Source: Confluentibacter sediminis (GTDB lineage Bacteria; Bacteroidota; Bacteroidia; Flavobacteriales; Flavobacteriaceae). Taken from it: a stretch of 64,000 nt of DNA. The DNA lies in assembly GCF_003258355.1 (NCBI RefSeq), contig NZ_QKPO01000011.1:1-64000 (forward strand), written 5' to 3'. The position numbers and the translations under genes are program-made. The notes under the pieces were generated by a model, which saw nothing but the letters and a program-made list of their open reading frames with translations, searched no databases and was not told where the DNA came from. Numbering within the stretch: position 1 is the stretch's first letter; each line of letters opens with the position of its first letter. Positions 44,473-54,425 of this stretch are shown here, in pieces.

Positions 44473-45216
44473 TTGAATATTCCATTTGAAACTACTGTTT
44501 TTGGTTATTCGGTTAATATTCACTTGGTGTTGGAATATTTAGCTTTTTTTATTGGTTATAGATATTATCTCTATTTAAGAAAAGGAAAAATAGATACTAT
44601 TTCATCTTTAAACAGATTGTCCATTATTTTAGGTGCCGCTTTAGGAGCATTAATTGGTTCTAGATTGGTTGGGTTTTTAGAAAACCCAATTGTAAACATT
44701 TTCAAAGGAAATATTATTCAATTACTAAACACCAAAACCATAATGGGTGGTTTATTTGGTGGACTACTTGGGGTTGAGATTTCAAAGAAAATTATTGGTG
44801 AAACCCAATCTTCAGGTGATTTGTTTGTCTTCCCTATTATCTTAGGCATTTTTATTGGTAGAATTGGTTGTTTTCTTTCGGGTATAAATGAATTTACTTA
44901 TGGCAAGGAAACAACTTCCTTTTTTGGCATGGATCTGGGCGATGGTGTTTTAAGACATCCTACAGCATTGTATGAGTTGTTTTTTTTAATTATATTGTTT
45001 TTTACATTCAAATACATTCAAAAAAATGCTTCGTTAAATCATGGTGAACTTTTTAAATGGTTCATGTTATCCTATTTCACATTCAGGTTTTTCATTGAAT
45101 TCTTGAAGCCTAATGTGTTTTATGTATTTGGCTTAAGCAGTATTCAATTATTATGTGTTATTTGTTGGCTATATTATTATAAATTTATCTTTCAAAAACT
45201 TAAAAATGCCGGTTAG
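44473..45216 (+). CDS. Prolipoprotein diacylglyceryl transferase-like membrane protein
   Basis: A 248-residue polytopic membrane protein of the Lgt type. ALIGSRLVGFLENP and the GRIGCF motif (R130) with a following SGINEFTYG correspond to Lgt's GxRLxYV and GRIGNFxxGE regions, and RHPTALYELFF matches the C-terminal HPxxLYE block. The Asn of GRIGNF is Cys here. No ATG lies near the N-terminus, so the TTG at 44473 (MNIPFETTVFG) is the best start. It overlaps the radical SAM gene by 11 bases. It may act on glycerolipids, possibly as a second, specialised Lgt. Confidence 0.7.
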   Translation: MNIPFETTVFGYSVNIHLVLEYLAFFIGYRYYLYLRKGKIDTISSLNRLSIILGAALGALIGSRLVGFLENPIVNIFKGNIIQLLNTKTIMGGLFGGLLGVEISKKIIGETQSSGDLFVFPIILGIFIGRIGCFLSGINEFTYGKETTSFFGMDLGDGVLRHPTALYELFFLIILFFTFKYIQKNASLNHGELFKWFMLSYFTFRFFIEFLKPNVFYVFGLSSIQLLCVICWLYYYKFIFQKLKNAG

Positions 45217-46600
45217 AAAATATACTTATTACGATTTTACTTTAAGCCTATGCCCAGAATGCTTAAAGCGTGTGGATGCTAAAATAGTGTTTGAAGACGG
45301 CAAGGTTTATATGCTTAAACGCTGCAACGAACATGGACATAGTAAAGTGTTAATTGCAGACGATATTGAATATTACAAAAATATTCGCAACTACAATAAA
45401 CCAAGCGAAACGCCTTACACCTTTAATACCCAAACGCATTATGGCTGCCCGTACGATTGCGGTTTGTGCCCAGACCACGAGCAACATTCTTGTTTAAGTA
45501 TTGTAGAAGTTACCGATAGATGCAACTTAACCTGTCCCACTTGTTATGCGGGTTCATCGCCAACTTATGGCAGACATCGAACCCTCGATGAAATTAAAAA
45601 AATGCTGGACACTATTGTTAAAAATGAAAAAGAGCCTGATGTGGTTCAAATTTCTGGTGGCGAACCCACCATACATCCACAGTTTTTTGAAATTTTAGAT
45701 TATGCAAAAACACTTCCTATAAGGCATTTAATGCTGAATACCAACGGTATTAAAATTGCCAAAGATGCCGCTTTTGCGGAAAAGCTTAAAACCTACGCTC
45801 CAGACTTTGAAATTTATTTACAATTTGACTCGTTTGAAGATCGTGTGTTACGAGAGCTTCGTGGTGCTGATTTAAGCGATATTCGAATGAAAGCCCTTGA
45901 GCATCTTAATGCCTTAAATCTTTCAACAACCTTAGTCGTCACACTCCAAAAAGGTTTGAATGATCATGAAATTGGTAAAATTATAGATTTTGCATTAAAG
46001 CAAAAATGTGTGCGAGGTGTGACGTTTCAACCGACACAAATTGCTGGACGATTAGAACATTTTAATCCGGAAACCGATAGAATGACGCTTACAGAAGTCC
46101 GTAGAAAAATACTGGAGCAAACTCAGATTTTTAATCCAGATGATTTACTGCCCGTTCCTTGCAATCCAGATGCCTTGGTGATGGGTTATGCTTTAAAATT
46201 AGGTGGTGAGGTATTTCCTTTAACTAGATATATCAATCCAAATGATTTATTGGATAATAGTAAAAACACTATTGTCTATGAGCAAGATGAGATGCTGCAT
46301 GGCAAAATGATAGAACTTTTTAGTACAGGAAACTCTGTTGAAGTTGCCGAAGAAAATCTAAAATCCATCATGTGTTGTTTACCAAATATTGATGCACCTA
46401 ATTTGGGTTACGACAATTTATTCAGAATTATTATCATGCAATTCATTGATGCTTATAATTTTGATGTGCGCGCCATTAAAAAATCGTGTGTCCATATTGT
46501 AGATAAAGATTATAAAATCATCCCTTTTGAAACTATGAATTTGTTTTATAGGGATGACAAAAAAGCTAGATTAAAAGAACTTAGAAACGAAGTTATATGA
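45206..46600 (+). CDS. Radical SAM enzyme, COG1964 / tetraether-synthase-like family
   Basis: A 464-residue radical SAM protein. The SAM-cluster cysteines are C106-x3-C110-x2-C113 (CNLTCPTCY). Extra metal-binding sets precede it: C16-x2-C19, C40-x2-H43 and C81-x3-C85-x2-C88 with H91 (GCPYDCGLCPDH). This full layout, including TNrCNl-like EVTDRCNLTCPTCY, is that of the COG1964 family, which includes archaeal tetraether lipid synthase; some bacterial relatives form membrane-spanning lipids. The gene overlaps an Lgt-like gene by 11 bases, so action on a lipid is a reasonable guess. An ATG 17 codons upstream is possible but lies deep in the previous gene. Confidence 0.75.
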   Translation: MPVRKYTYYDFTLSLCPECLKRVDAKIVFEDGKVYMLKRCNEHGHSKVLIADDIEYYKNIRNYNKPSETPYTFNTQTHYGCPYDCGLCPDHEQHSCLSIVEVTDRCNLTCPTCYAGSSPTYGRHRTLDEIKKMLDTIVKNEKEPDVVQISGGEPTIHPQFFEILDYAKTLPIRHLMLNTNGIKIAKDAAFAEKLKTYAPDFEIYLQFDSFEDRVLRELRGADLSDIRMKALEHLNALNLSTTLVVTLQKGLNDHEIGKIIDFALKQKCVRGVTFQPTQIAGRLEHFNPETDRMTLTEVRRKILEQTQIFNPDDLLPVPCNPDALVMGYALKLGGEVFPLTRYINPNDLLDNSKNTIVYEQDEMLHGKMIELFSTGNSVEVAEENLKSIMCCLPNIDAPNLGYDNLFRIIIMQFIDAYNFDVRAIKKSCVHIVDKDYKIIPFETMNLFYRDDKKARLKELRNEVI

Positions 46601-46806
46601 ATACTTTATTAATTGAGGTAAATGATTTGGGGTGGCTTATCTTGTTAATGCTTTTTCTAGCCTTTGGAGTCCCTCTTATTTTAATAATAACTGGAATTGC
46701 ATTAAGAAATAAAAATAAAAGCACTTCTAAAAAGCTATTCATCGCTGCCGTTGTATATGTTTTAATAGGATTAGGTGTTTGTGGTGTCTTATTAACTAAT
46801 ATTTAA
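46597..46806 (+). CDS. Small two-helix membrane protein
   Basis: A 69-residue protein with two membrane helices (about 12-35 and 48-67) joined by a basic loop (RNKNKSTSKK). It overlaps the radical SAM stop by 4 bases (ATGA). It is similar in layout and ending (LIGLGVCGVLL) to the next small gene, so the two are probably duplicates. No function is known. Confidence 0.6.
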   Translation: MNTLLIEVNDLGWLILLMLFLAFGVPLILIITGIALRNKNKSTSKKLFIAAVVYVLIGLGVCGVLLTNI

Positions 46807-46816
46807 AAAATTAGAA

Positions 46817-47011
46817 ATGATATTTTTAGAAGGAAATTATGATGGTATTATCTATTTGATATTAGCCATTATGCTAGGACCGGCAATTTTATTGGCAATC
46901 ATTGGATTTTTACTTTTGAAAAATAATAAAAAAGCAGCTAAAGTTTTTTTTATTTTAGCTGTTGCCTATGCAATAATAAGTTTTGGAATATGTGGAAGCA
47001 TGATGATGTAA
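46817..47011 (+). CDS. Small two-helix membrane protein, likely paralogue
   Basis: A 64-residue protein with helices at about 9-31 and 42-62 and a basic loop (KNNKKAAK). The end AIISFGICGSMMM aligns with LIGLGVCGVLL of the preceding protein, pointing to tandem duplication. It lies 10 bases downstream and is probably in the same transcript as the Lgt-like and radical SAM genes. Confidence 0.6.
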   Translation: MIFLEGNYDGIIYLILAIMLGPAILLAIIGFLLLKNNKKAAKVFFILAVAYAIISFGICGSMMM

Positions 47012-47073
47012 TTAATAATATTTACCTTCCATTCCAATAAATTAAAATCACTATAAACCTCATTTAAAACTTC

Positions 47074-47081
47074 TATATTTG
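47074..47081 (+). promoter_or_regulatory. Candidate -7 promoter element for lepA
   Basis: TATATTTG matches TAnnTTTG, 28 bases upstream of the lepA start codon. Confidence 0.45.
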
Positions 47082-47109
47082 CAAATTAAATCTAGGTATA
47101 GATTACTTT

Positions 47110-48906
47110 ATGAAGAACATTAGAAATTTTTGCATCATTGCACATATAGATCACGGAAAAAGTACGCTTGCAGACCGTTTATTGGATTTTACCGGCTCTG
47201 TAACAGAAAGAGAAAAGCAAAACCAATTGCTTGACAATATGGATTTGGAGCGCGAACGTGGTATTACCATCAAATCGCACGCCATTCAAATGGACTATAC
47301 TTATAAAGGTGAACAATATATTTTAAACCTTATCGACACACCTGGCCATGTGGATTTCTCTTATGAAGTATCCCGCTCTATTGCCGCTTGTGAAGGTGCT
47401 TTGTTGATTGTGGATGCTGCACAAAGTATTCAGGCACAAACTATTTCTAATTTATATTTAGCTTTAGAAAATGATTTGGAAATTATTCCTATTCTTAATA
47501 AAGTAGATTTACCTAGTGCCAACCCTGAAGAAGTAACCGATGATATTGTAGATTTATTAGGCTGTAAACCCGAAGATGTGATTCACGCCAGTGGGAAAAC
47601 GGGTTTTGGAGTCGATAATATTTTAGCAGCCATTATAGAACGTATTCCCGCCCCAAAAGGCGACCCGAATGCACCGCTTCAAGCGCTGATTTTCGATTCT
47701 GTTTATAACACCTTTAGAGGCATTGAAACCTATTTTAGGGTATTTCATGGTGAAATTAAAAAAGGCCAAAAAATTAAATTTGTTGCTACAGATAATGAAT
47801 ATTATGCCGACGAAGTTGGTACCTTAAAACTAACCCAAGTCGCTAAACAAAGTGTTAAAACAGGCGATGTTGGGTATTTAATTACAGGTATTAAAACGGC
47901 AAAAGAAGTAAAAGTTGGTGATACCATTACCGATTTTGACAACCCTACAAAAAATATTGTTGAAGGTTTTGAAGATGTAAAGCCCATGGTTTTTGCGGGT
48001 ATTTATCCCGTTGACACCGAGGATTATGAAGAATTACGCAGTTCTATGGAAAAACTGCAACTAAACGATGCATCGTTGGTATTTATTCCAGAAAGTTCTG
48101 CGGCTTTAGGCTTTGGTTTCCGTTGTGGATTCTTAGGCATGCTACATATGGAAATCATCCAAGAACGTTTAGAACGTGAGTTTGACATGACGGTAATTAC
48201 AACCGTTCCCAACGTATCTTATAACGCTTACACTAATAAAAATCCTGATAAACCTTTTATTGTAAATAACCCTTCCGATTTACCTGATCCTTCTACTGTA
48301 AATCGTGTTGAGGAACCCTATATTAAAGCAACCATCATCACTAAATCTGATTTTGTAGGTAACGTTATGTCGCTTTGCATTGAAAAAAGAGGCATTGTTG
48401 CGGGTCAAACCTATTTAACACCAGAGCGGGTTGAATTAACCTTTGAAATGCCTTTAGCAGAAATTGTTTTTGATTTTTATGATAGATTAAAAACCGTTTC
48501 CAAAGGCTATGCATCTTTTGATTATCACCCAATTGGAATGAAGGTTTCTAAGTTAGTGCGATTGGATATTTTACTCAATGCACAACCAGTTGATGCGCTT
48601 TCTGCATTGATTCATGCTGATAATGCCCAAAATATTGGTAAAAAAATGTGTGAGAAACTAAAAGAATTAATTCCCCGCCAACAATTCGACATTCCTATTC
48701 AAGCGGCGGTGGGAGCCAAAATTATCTCTAGAGAAACCATAAAAGCCTTGCGTAAAGATGTTACGGCAAAATGTTATGGTGGTGATATTTCGCGTAAACG
48801 TAAACTTCTTGAAAAACAGAAAAAAGGTAAAAAACGTATGAGACAAGTAGGAAATGTGGAAATTCCCCAACAAGCATTTATGGCTGTTTTAAAATTGAAT
48901 GATTAA
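47110..48906 (+). CDS. lepA: Elongation factor 4 (LepA)
   Basis: A 598-residue translational GTPase that back-translocates or remodels ribosomes. G1 [10 protein letters not shown]2 [13 protein letters not shown]3 DTPGHVDF, and G4 NKVDLPSA are visible. The LepA-specific C-terminal domain is present ([44 protein letters not shown]). Length and domain content are normal. Confidence 0.97.
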   Translation: MKNIRNFCIIAHIDHGKSTLADRLLDFTGSVTEREKQNQLLDNMDLERERGITIKSHAIQMDYTYKGEQYILNLIDTPGHVDFSYEVSRSIAACEGALLIVDAAQSIQAQTISNLYLALENDLEIIPILNKVDLPSANPEEVTDDIVDLLGCKPEDVIHASGKTGFGVDNILAAIIERIPAPKGDPNAPLQALIFDSVYNTFRGIETYFRVFHGEIKKGQKIKFVATDNEYYADEVGTLKLTQVAKQSVKTGDVGYLITGIKTAKEVKVGDTITDFDNPTKNIVEGFEDVKPMVFAGIYPVDTEDYEELRSSMEKLQLNDASLVFIPESSAALGFGFRCGFLGMLHMEIIQERLEREFDMTVITTVPNVSYNAYTNKNPDKPFIVNNPSDLPDPSTVNRVEEPYIKATIITKSDFVGNVMSLCIEKRGIVAGQTYLTPERVELTFEMPLAEIVFDFYDRLKTVSKGYASFDYHPIGMKVSKLVRLDILLNAQPVDALSALIHADNAQNIGKKMCEKLKELIPRQQFDIPIQAAVGAKIISRETIKALRKDVTAKCYGGDISRKRKLLEKQKKGKKRMRQVGNVEIPQQAFMAVLKLND

Positions 48907-48915
48907 AAAATAATG

Positions 48916-48950
48916 AAGCGGCATGATACTTATAATCCATGCCGCTTTTT
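48916..48950 (+). terminator. Rho-independent terminator after lepA
   Basis: AAGCGGCATG / CATGCCGCTT forms a 10-bp stem around a 12-base loop and is followed by a T-run, starting 10 bases after the lepA stop codon. Confidence 0.85.
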
Positions 48951-49113
48951 GAAATCTCCCTCATCATTAGTTGATAAGCAATATATTTGAGAGTCTTATA
49001 CTCCCGATTATTAATAGCGGTTAAATATAAATGGTCCACAGTTATAACATCAAAGGTTTTTCCTCAAAATAAGTAAGGCAATCGCGTAATTATGTTGTTA
49101 AAATATTGAATAG

Positions 49114-49473
49114 TTAAATAAAACCTTTTTCCTCTGCAATTCTAATAAGATCCCGATCCTCTTTATCGGATAAATTAAAAATTTCTTTCAGCACACGTTT
49201 TCTTTTTTCTAATGCAGAAATAGATGAAGGTATAATATGGGGTAACTGACTCATTTTTGTGCCTTTGGACAACTCGTATAGTAATTTTCTATCAATAGTA
49301 TCTATTAAAAAATCATTTGCGGTGAGCTTACGCATTAATTCAATGACCGATTTACTATAATAAGGCTTGTCTTCAATTATGGATTCAATAGCTAAAACCA
49401 ATTCTTTAGGATTTAAATCGTTTTTTATTAAAAAGCCTTCTGGATTTAATCTTTTAAAAATGGCATTGATACT
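49114..49473 (-). pseudogene. Truncated LuxR/NarL-type response regulator
   Basis: The open frame reads SINAIFKRLNPEGFLIKNDLNPKELVLAIESIIED and continues into a C-terminal output domain (LYELSKGTKMSQLPHIIPSSISALEKRKRVLKEIF). The first part is the end of a receiver domain, and the rest resembles the HTH output domain of flavobacterial response regulators. A stop codon (TTA on plus at 49474-49476) cuts the frame, and the phosphoacceptor half is missing upstream. A short translated form from the TTG at 49401 is possible, but the gene looks decayed. Confidence 0.6.
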
Positions 49474-49696
49474 TTAATAGTATCAAATCTTCACTAGATA
49501 ATATTATAAGTCTTGAATGAAAAAATATTTAAACATCGAAATGATTAAGATTTCTTAATGCTTTTCACTTTTAATGTGATATTATTATTGAAAATTTTGA
49601 TTAAACTTAATTCTACAATATTTTCTTTAAAAATAAAGTTTAGCTTAAAAAATGTATAATAATTTTGTATGTTTATAAACTAACCTAAAGCTACAA
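49474..49696. other. AT-rich region upstream of glgA
   Basis: No gene is supported. It is the space where the missing receiver part of the response regulator would be expected, and it ends with the glgA promoter element. Confidence 0.4.
49660..49667 (+). promoter_or_regulatory. Candidate -7 promoter element for glgA-glgC-glgB
   Basis: TAATTTTG matches TAnnTTTG, 29 bases upstream of the glgA start codon. Confidence 0.45.
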
Positions 49697-51103
49697 ATGA
49701 AGATTATTCACGTAAGCGCAGAATGCTACCCCATAGCAAAAGTTGGAGGTCTTGCTGATGTTGTTGGCGCATTACCAAAATATCAAAACAGTTCTAAAGT
49801 GTCCTCACAAGTTATCATGCCTTTTTATGATAATACATTCACCAAAGAAAATCTGTTTTCTGCCATTTATGAAGCAACCTTAAATTTAGGCGACACGTCT
49901 CATGTGTTCAGAATTTTAACTCTAAAAGAAAAAACACTGGATTTTGATGTTTTTTTTGTAGATGTTCCCGAACTACTTTATAAAGAGTATGTATATTCAC
50001 ATAATGATACCGAACGGTTTTTGGCATTTCAAATTGCCACTTTAGATTGGATGTTATCTTGGGAAACAGTTCCAGATATTATCCATTGCCACGATCACCA
50101 TACGGGGCTTATTCCTTTTATGCTCCAAGAAAGCTATAAATATGAGGTATTTAGAAAAATACCAAATATTTTAACGATACATAATGCACAATATCAAGGT
50201 TGGTTTTCCCATATAAAAGTTGGGCTAATCCCTCCGTTTAATTTTGACCATGTTGGCTTATTAGATTGGGGAAGTGAAATTAACCCATTGGCAGCAGCTA
50301 TAAAATGTGCCTGGAAAGTAACCACTGTGTCTCCAAGCTATATGAATGAATTAAAAATGGCGGCCAATGGTTTAGAAAGTTTATTAAGTAGTGAAAGTGC
50401 AAAATGTGTCGGTATCTTAAATGGAATTGATTGGAATGTATGGAATCCTGAAACCGACACCTATATTATTGAAAACTATAATATTAAAACGGTAGCATCT
50501 GGGGCTTCCGCTAATAAAAAATACTTGTGTGATACCTTTAACTTAGATTTTGAAAAACCGCTATTTGCATTTATTGGAAGGCTGGTTGAAGAAAAAGGCT
50601 CTGATTTGTTTCCCGAGACATTCAAACTAGCACTTGAAAAAAACAATGCCACCATATTATTATTAGGCTCTGGAAATAAGTTTGTAGAAAACCAATTAGA
50701 CGCCCTAAAAAATGATTATATTGGAACCTATAATGCCTTTATTGGATATGATGAAAAGCTGTCGCATATTATCTATGCTGGTGCCGATTTTTTACTAATG
50801 CCATCTCGTGTTGAACCCTGTGGTTTAAACCAAATGTATGCTTTAAGATATGGAACCATTCCTATTGTGAGAAGCATTGGTGGTTTAAAAGATACGGTGA
50901 TAGATATTTCAGAAACAAACGGATTTGGTATCTGTCATGAAGATGTTTCCGTTTCAGAAATAATCCATGCTATAGATCGGGCAATTGCACTATATAAAGA
51001 ACCATCTAAATATAAAAAAATAAGAACCAAAATCATGGAAATAGACCATTCTTGGGATGTTTCAGCAAAAGAATATATAAATTTATACAACTCCATAAAC
51101 TAA
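49697..51103 (+). CDS. glgA: Glycogen synthase
   Basis: A 468-residue GT5 enzyme that adds glucose from ADP-glucose to the growing glucan. The KVGGLADVVGALPK loop (15-28) binds the nucleotide sugar; the GT-B C-terminal motif is VEPCGLNQMYALRYGTIPIV. It starts a three-gene glycogen operon with glgC (6-base gap) and glgB (3-base gap). Confidence 0.95.
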   Translation: MKIIHVSAECYPIAKVGGLADVVGALPKYQNSSKVSSQVIMPFYDNTFTKENLFSAIYEATLNLGDTSHVFRILTLKEKTLDFDVFFVDVPELLYKEYVYSHNDTERFLAFQIATLDWMLSWETVPDIIHCHDHHTGLIPFMLQESYKYEVFRKIPNILTIHNAQYQGWFSHIKVGLIPPFNFDHVGLLDWGSEINPLAAAIKCAWKVTTVSPSYMNELKMAANGLESLLSSESAKCVGILNGIDWNVWNPETDTYIIENYNIKTVASGASANKKYLCDTFNLDFEKPLFAFIGRLVEEKGSDLFPETFKLALEKNNATILLLGSGNKFVENQLDALKNDYIGTYNAFIGYDEKLSHIIYAGADFLLMPSRVEPCGLNQMYALRYGTIPIVRSIGGLKDTVIDISETNGFGICHEDVSVSEIIHAIDRAIALYKEPSKYKKIRTKIMEIDHSWDVSAKEYINLYNSIN

Positions 51104-51109
51104 TTAGAT

Positions 51110-52375
51110 ATGATAAACAATAAGGTTTTAGCCATCATATTAGGCGGCGGTCAAGGTTCCAGACTTCACCCATTAACACAGGAAAGATCTAAACCAGCGG
51201 TTCCTATCGCTGGAAAATATAGATTGGTAGATATTCCTATATCTAACTGTATTAATGCTGATATTAAACGTATGTTTGTTTTAACACAGTTTAACTCGGC
51301 TTCTTTAAACCGCCATATAAAGGATACGTATCATTTTAGTTTTTTTAGTAGTGCTTTTGTTGATGTACTTGCTGCAGAACAAACCCCTGGAAATAAAGGT
51401 TGGTTTCAAGGAACAGCTGATGCAGTAAGACAAAGTATGCATCATTTCTTAAGACATGATTTTGAATATGCTTTAATCCTTTCTGGTGATCAATTATACC
51501 AAATGGACTATGATAAAATGATTGAAGCTCATGAGAAAAGTCAGGCTAAAATCTCAATTGCAACGATACCTGTTAATGCAAAAGACGCAACTTCTTTTGG
51601 TATATTAAAATCCAATGATGAAAGTGTAATAACTTCTTTTATTGAAAAACCAGACGCTAGCTTATTACCCGATTGGACTTCAGAAGTTAGTGATGAGATG
51701 AAACGCGAAGGTCGTAATTATCTAGCTTCTATGGGTATTTATATATTTAATAGAGACCTTTTGATTGAGTTAATGAACGATACGTCGACAATTGATTTTG
51801 GTAAAGAAATTATACCTCAATCTATTCAAAAACATAAAACATTAAGTTACCAATACGAGGGCTATTGGACAGACATTGGTAATATTGATTCCTTTTTTGA
51901 AGCTAATCTTGGCCTAACAGATAGTATTCCAAAGTTCGACTTATACGACAAAAACAGGCGCATTTACACGCATGCTAGAATGTTACCAACTACCAAAATG
52001 GCAGGCACAAGATTAGATAGGACCGTAATAGCTGAAGGATGCATCATTAGTGCTGCAAAAATAGAACAATCTGTAATAGGCATTAGATCTAGAATAGGCG
52101 TTGATTCTACAGTCATAAGAACCTATATGATGGGTAGCGATTATTATGAAACATTACTTGAAATACAAGAAAAACAAATAAAAATATTAATGGGGATTGG
52201 GGAAAGATGTTTTATTAAAAATGCTATTCTCGATAAGAACTGCCGTATTGGTGATGATGTAACTATTAATGGCGGCCCTCATTTAGAAAACACAGAAACA
52301 GACAACTATGTGGTTAGAGATGGCATTGTAGTCATTAAAAACGGAGCAACGATACCTAACGGATTTGTAATTTAA
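51110..52375 (+). CDS. glgC: Glucose-1-phosphate adenylyltransferase
   Basis: A 421-residue ADP-glucose pyrophosphorylase, the committed step of glycogen synthesis. The nucleotidyltransferase loop GGGQGSRLHPLTQERSKPAVP is near residue 12, followed by SGDQLYQMDY. The C-terminal left-handed beta-helix part is seen as repeated I/V-hexads (about 300-420). It is the middle gene of the glg operon. Confidence 0.95.
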   Translation: MINNKVLAIILGGGQGSRLHPLTQERSKPAVPIAGKYRLVDIPISNCINADIKRMFVLTQFNSASLNRHIKDTYHFSFFSSAFVDVLAAEQTPGNKGWFQGTADAVRQSMHHFLRHDFEYALILSGDQLYQMDYDKMIEAHEKSQAKISIATIPVNAKDATSFGILKSNDESVITSFIEKPDASLLPDWTSEVSDEMKREGRNYLASMGIYIFNRDLLIELMNDTSTIDFGKEIIPQSIQKHKTLSYQYEGYWTDIGNIDSFFEANLGLTDSIPKFDLYDKNRRIYTHARMLPTTKMAGTRLDRTVIAEGCIISAAKIEQSVIGIRSRIGVDSTVIRTYMMGSDYYETLLEIQEKQIKILMGIGERCFIKNAILDKNCRIGDDVTINGGPHLENTETDNYVVRDGIVVIKNGATIPNGFVI

Positions 52376-52378
52376 TAT

Positions 52379-54289
52379 ATGGCACAAGTAAAAGTTTATA
52401 GTCTATTTACAGACTTCGACATTAACCTTTTTAAAGCAGGTAAACACTATAGGCTTTTTGAGAAATTTGGTTCGCATATTGTCACAGTTGATGGTATTGA
52501 AGGTACTTATTTTGCTGTTTGGGCACCTAGTGCTAAACACGTTTCCGTGATTGGTGACTTTAACTTTTGGACAGAAGGTGAACACCAATTAAATGTACGT
52601 TGGGATGCTAGTGGTATATGGGAGGGTTTTATCCCTCTTGTGGGAAAAGGCAATTTATATAAGTATAAAATTGAAAGTCACAATAACGGTATAAAAACAG
52701 AAAAGGCCGACCCTTACGCCAGACGTTGCGAGCATCCACCTAAAACAGCATCGATTATTTGGGAAGACTCTTATAAATGGAAGGATACCGATTGGATGAA
52801 AAAACGTAAAAAACACAATGCGTTAAATGCTCCTTACTCGGTTTATGAAGTCCATTTAGGCTCCTGGAAAAAACAAGTAGAAGAAGATCGCTTTTTATCT
52901 TATTTTGAGTTAGCCGACGATTTGGTAAACTATGTAAAAGACATGAATTTTACACACGTAGAGCTCATGCCCATTATGGAATTTCCCTACGACCCCTCAT
53001 GGGGTTACCAAGTAACGGGCTATTTTGCACCATCCTCACGCTTTGGTTATCCAGAAGAATTTAAATATTTGGTAGACAAGCTACATCAAAACGATATTGG
53101 TATTATTTTAGATTGGGTACCTTCTCATTTTCCTGAAGATGCGCATGGGTTAGGTTTCTTTGATGGATCTTGCTTATATGAGCATCCCGATAAAAGAAAG
53201 GGCTATCATCAAGATTGGAAAAGTTTAATTTTTAATTATGGTAGAAACGAGGTAAAATCATTTTTAATCAGTAACGCTATTTTTTGGTTAGAACAATACC
53301 ATACAGATGCTTTACGTGTAGATGCCGTTGCTTCTATGTTGTTTTTAGACTATTCTCGTGAAGAAGGCGAATGGGAGCCAAATATTTTTGGAGGAAGGGA
53401 AAATTTAGAAGCTATCGCATTTCTTAAAGAACTAAATGAAGAAGTTTATAAATCGTTCCCCGATGTGCAAACCATTGCCGAAGAATCCACAGCTTTTACA
53501 GGCGTTTCAAAACCTGTATTTTTAGGTGGCTTAGGTTTCGGCATGAAATGGATGATGGGTTGGATGCACGATACCCTTGATTATTTTTCAAAAGACCCGA
53601 TTTACAGGCAATACCACCAAAACGATATCACTTTTAGTTTAGCCTACGCCTTTACAGAAAATTTTATGCTTCCGCTATCTCATGACGAGGTGGTATATGG
53701 CAAAAACTCTATTTTAGGACGAATGCCTGGCGACGAATGGCAACGTTTCGCAAATCTTAGACTGCTTTTTGGGTACATGTTCACACATCCAGGAACCAAA
53801 CTGGTATTTATGGGAACAGAATTCGGACAATATAACGAATGGGATTTTCAAGGCAGTTTAGACTGGAATTTATTGGATTTTATTCCACATAAACAATTTC
53901 AAAATTATTATAAAGCCTTAAACGCTTTTTACAAATCGCATCCTGGCTTATTTGAAAAACAATTCAGCCATGATGGTTTTGAATGGATTAGTTATGATGA
54001 CCACCAAAATTGTGTTATAAGCTACATACGAAAAGGAAATAATCCAGAAAATGATATTGTAGTGTCGTGCAACTTAACGCCTACCGTTCATGAAAATTAT
54101 AGACTAGGTCTTCCTAAAAAAGGCAAACTGGAAGAAATATTTAATAGCGATGCCGCTGAGTTTGGAGGCAGTGGTATTTCAAATAAAAAGAGAATTACAA
54201 TAAAAAAAGAGCCATGGAATGGCAAAAATTACTCAGCACCAATAACATTACCTCCGTTGGGCTTTGTTGCTTTCGTTATAAAAGCTTAA
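52379..54289 (+). CDS. glgB: 1,4-alpha-glucan branching enzyme
   Basis: A 636-residue GH13 enzyme that makes alpha-1,6 branches. An N-terminal CBM48 domain (about 30-130) is followed by the GH13 barrel with DALRVDAVASML (nucleophile Asp), TIAEESTAF (acid/base Glu) and LSHDEVVYG (transition-state Asp), and an all-beta C-terminal domain. It lies 3 bases after glgC. Confidence 0.95.
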   Translation: MAQVKVYSLFTDFDINLFKAGKHYRLFEKFGSHIVTVDGIEGTYFAVWAPSAKHVSVIGDFNFWTEGEHQLNVRWDASGIWEGFIPLVGKGNLYKYKIESHNNGIKTEKADPYARRCEHPPKTASIIWEDSYKWKDTDWMKKRKKHNALNAPYSVYEVHLGSWKKQVEEDRFLSYFELADDLVNYVKDMNFTHVELMPIMEFPYDPSWGYQVTGYFAPSSRFGYPEEFKYLVDKLHQNDIGIILDWVPSHFPEDAHGLGFFDGSCLYEHPDKRKGYHQDWKSLIFNYGRNEVKSFLISNAIFWLEQYHTDALRVDAVASMLFLDYSREEGEWEPNIFGGRENLEAIAFLKELNEEVYKSFPDVQTIAEESTAFTGVSKPVFLGGLGFGMKWMMGWMHDTLDYFSKDPIYRQYHQNDITFSLAYAFTENFMLPLSHDEVVYGKNSILGRMPGDEWQRFANLRLLFGYMFTHPGTKLVFMGTEFGQYNEWDFQGSLDWNLLDFIPHKQFQNYYKALNAFYKSHPGLFEKQFSHDGFEWISYDDHQNCVISYIRKGNNPENDIVVSCNLTPTVHENYRLGLPKKGKLEEIFNSDAAEFGGSGISNKKRITIKKEPWNGKNYSAPITLPPLGFVAFVIKA

Positions 54290-54311
54290 AACATTTGAGA
54301 TTTATATAATT

Positions 54312-54358
54312 ATACTGCTGATAATTTATGCAAGACACAAATTATCAGCGGTATTTTT
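54312..54358 (+). terminator. Terminator after glgB
   Basis: ATACTGCTGATAATTT pairs with AAATTATCAGCGGTAT (one G-T wobble) around an 11-base loop, followed by a T-run. It separates the glg operon from the GH31 gene. Confidence 0.8.
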
Positions 54359-54425
54359 AATAAATATTGACAACAAAAGCCTATTAAATTTATTAATTTC
54401 GATAATTAATTAATATATTTTATAT

